Shown here: piece by piece, positions 63,583 to 64,000 of the stretch
Numbering within the stretch: position 1 is the first letter of the stretch
Layout of the letters: each line of letters opens with the position of its first letter
Assembly (NCBI GenBank): GCA_013399895.1
Contig: VXBA01005459.1
Location: forward strand, 495,431-559,430
Length of the DNA stretch: 64,000 nucleotides
From: Serilophus lunatus
Lineage: Eukaryota; Chordata; Aves; Passeriformes; Eurylaimidae
Reading direction: 5' to 3'
Made by a program: the position numbers and the translations under genes
Notes under the pieces: model-generated
Database searches by the model: none
What the model was told of the DNA's origin: nothing
What the model saw: only the letters and a program-made list of their open reading frames with translations

Positions 63583-64000
63583 TACTACTGCATTTGTTTC
63601 TTTTAATTTTTTTTCTATTAAATTATAATTCTGACTTGCGATCTCCCACTAGTTTGATTTCAAACTAGTACAACGTGGAAGTCTGTAGATGTGCCAAACA
63701 ACACATTACTTAGTGAATATAGACTCTGTCTGTAGTTTCTGTCTTAGTTTCCTGATGTGCCTGTACAGCCATAGGGCTGATCTTCAAGAAACAGGATAAG
63801 TCAATGACGAACACTACTTTTTCCAGTATAAGTATACAACAGCTCCATAATAGTAGAACATCATAACAATCCTTGAATTGGAATGATCCCAGTAAGGATT
63901 GGCATCTGTTGTGATTATTTGTACTTAAGCAAAATGGCATATATTGGACCTGCCATACATAAAAGAATGGAATCAAAGTTCTGACTAGAAGTTACTTGCC

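Larger units (their letters stand above)
36441..64000 (+). other. LHFPL6: LHFPL6 intron 2, remaining part to the window edge
   Basis: About 27 kb of intronic sequence holds no recognisable exon of LHFPL6 or any other gene. The next LHFPL6 exon, which should encode TM3 and the second extracellular loop, is not seen. Many frames of 60-140 codons and one of 228 codons without an early ATG occur, none with recognisable domains. Listed separately are MIR-like relics, tandem duplications, an AT-rich island, a 22-base A run, a homeodomain-core cluster and a second copy of a dispersed motif. Confidence 0.55.

Overview
The window looks like one piece of a bird nuclear genome. The evidence is CR1-type LINE relics with avian-style 3' tails, a low density of recognisable repeats (roughly 3 kb in 64 kb), a CpG-island promoter, and long AT-leaning non-coding DNA. 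The only protein-coding gene I can support is the 5' part of a tetraspan gene that I recognise as LHFPL6 (also called LHFP, lipoma HMGIC fusion partner), transcribed on the + strand. I cannot name the species.

Layout. Positions 1 to about 1760 are a GC-rich, CpG-rich promoter region with a pyrimidine tract, a double GC box and a probable non-coding first exon ending at the splice donor at 795. Intron 1 (795-3227) holds a C-rich tract interrupted by an 81-base assembly gap and a strong G-quadruplex motif. Exon 2 (3228-3777) carries the end of the 5' leader, two short upstream reading frames and the first 128 codons plus one base of the LHFPL6 protein. From 3778 to the right edge everything is the first part of a very long intron 2; I found no further LHFPL6 exon and no other gene.

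Intron 2 carries several ages of retrotransposon. There is a comparatively well-preserved 5'-truncated CR1 copy on the minus strand (33184-34449, one obvious reading-frame break). There is an older CR1 copy on the plus strand (about 24375-25505) and a short CR1 tail (17891-17951). Much older CR1/L3-like relics lie near 36050-36440 and 29475-29700, and weak MIR-like SINE relics near 20265, 42021 and 56061. Small tandem duplications, a 22-base A run, a near-perfect palindrome, an AT-rich island and a cluster of homeodomain-type core sites make up the rest.

I did not find an undescribed multi-gene system. The observations most worth following are at the 5' end of LHFPL6: a stop/start-overlapping pair of upstream ORFs created by the exon 1-exon 2 splice, and G-quadruplex-capable runs in intron 1 and across the exon 2 donor. 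A few intronic blocks look like candidate conserved enhancers, but this cannot be shown without an alignment.
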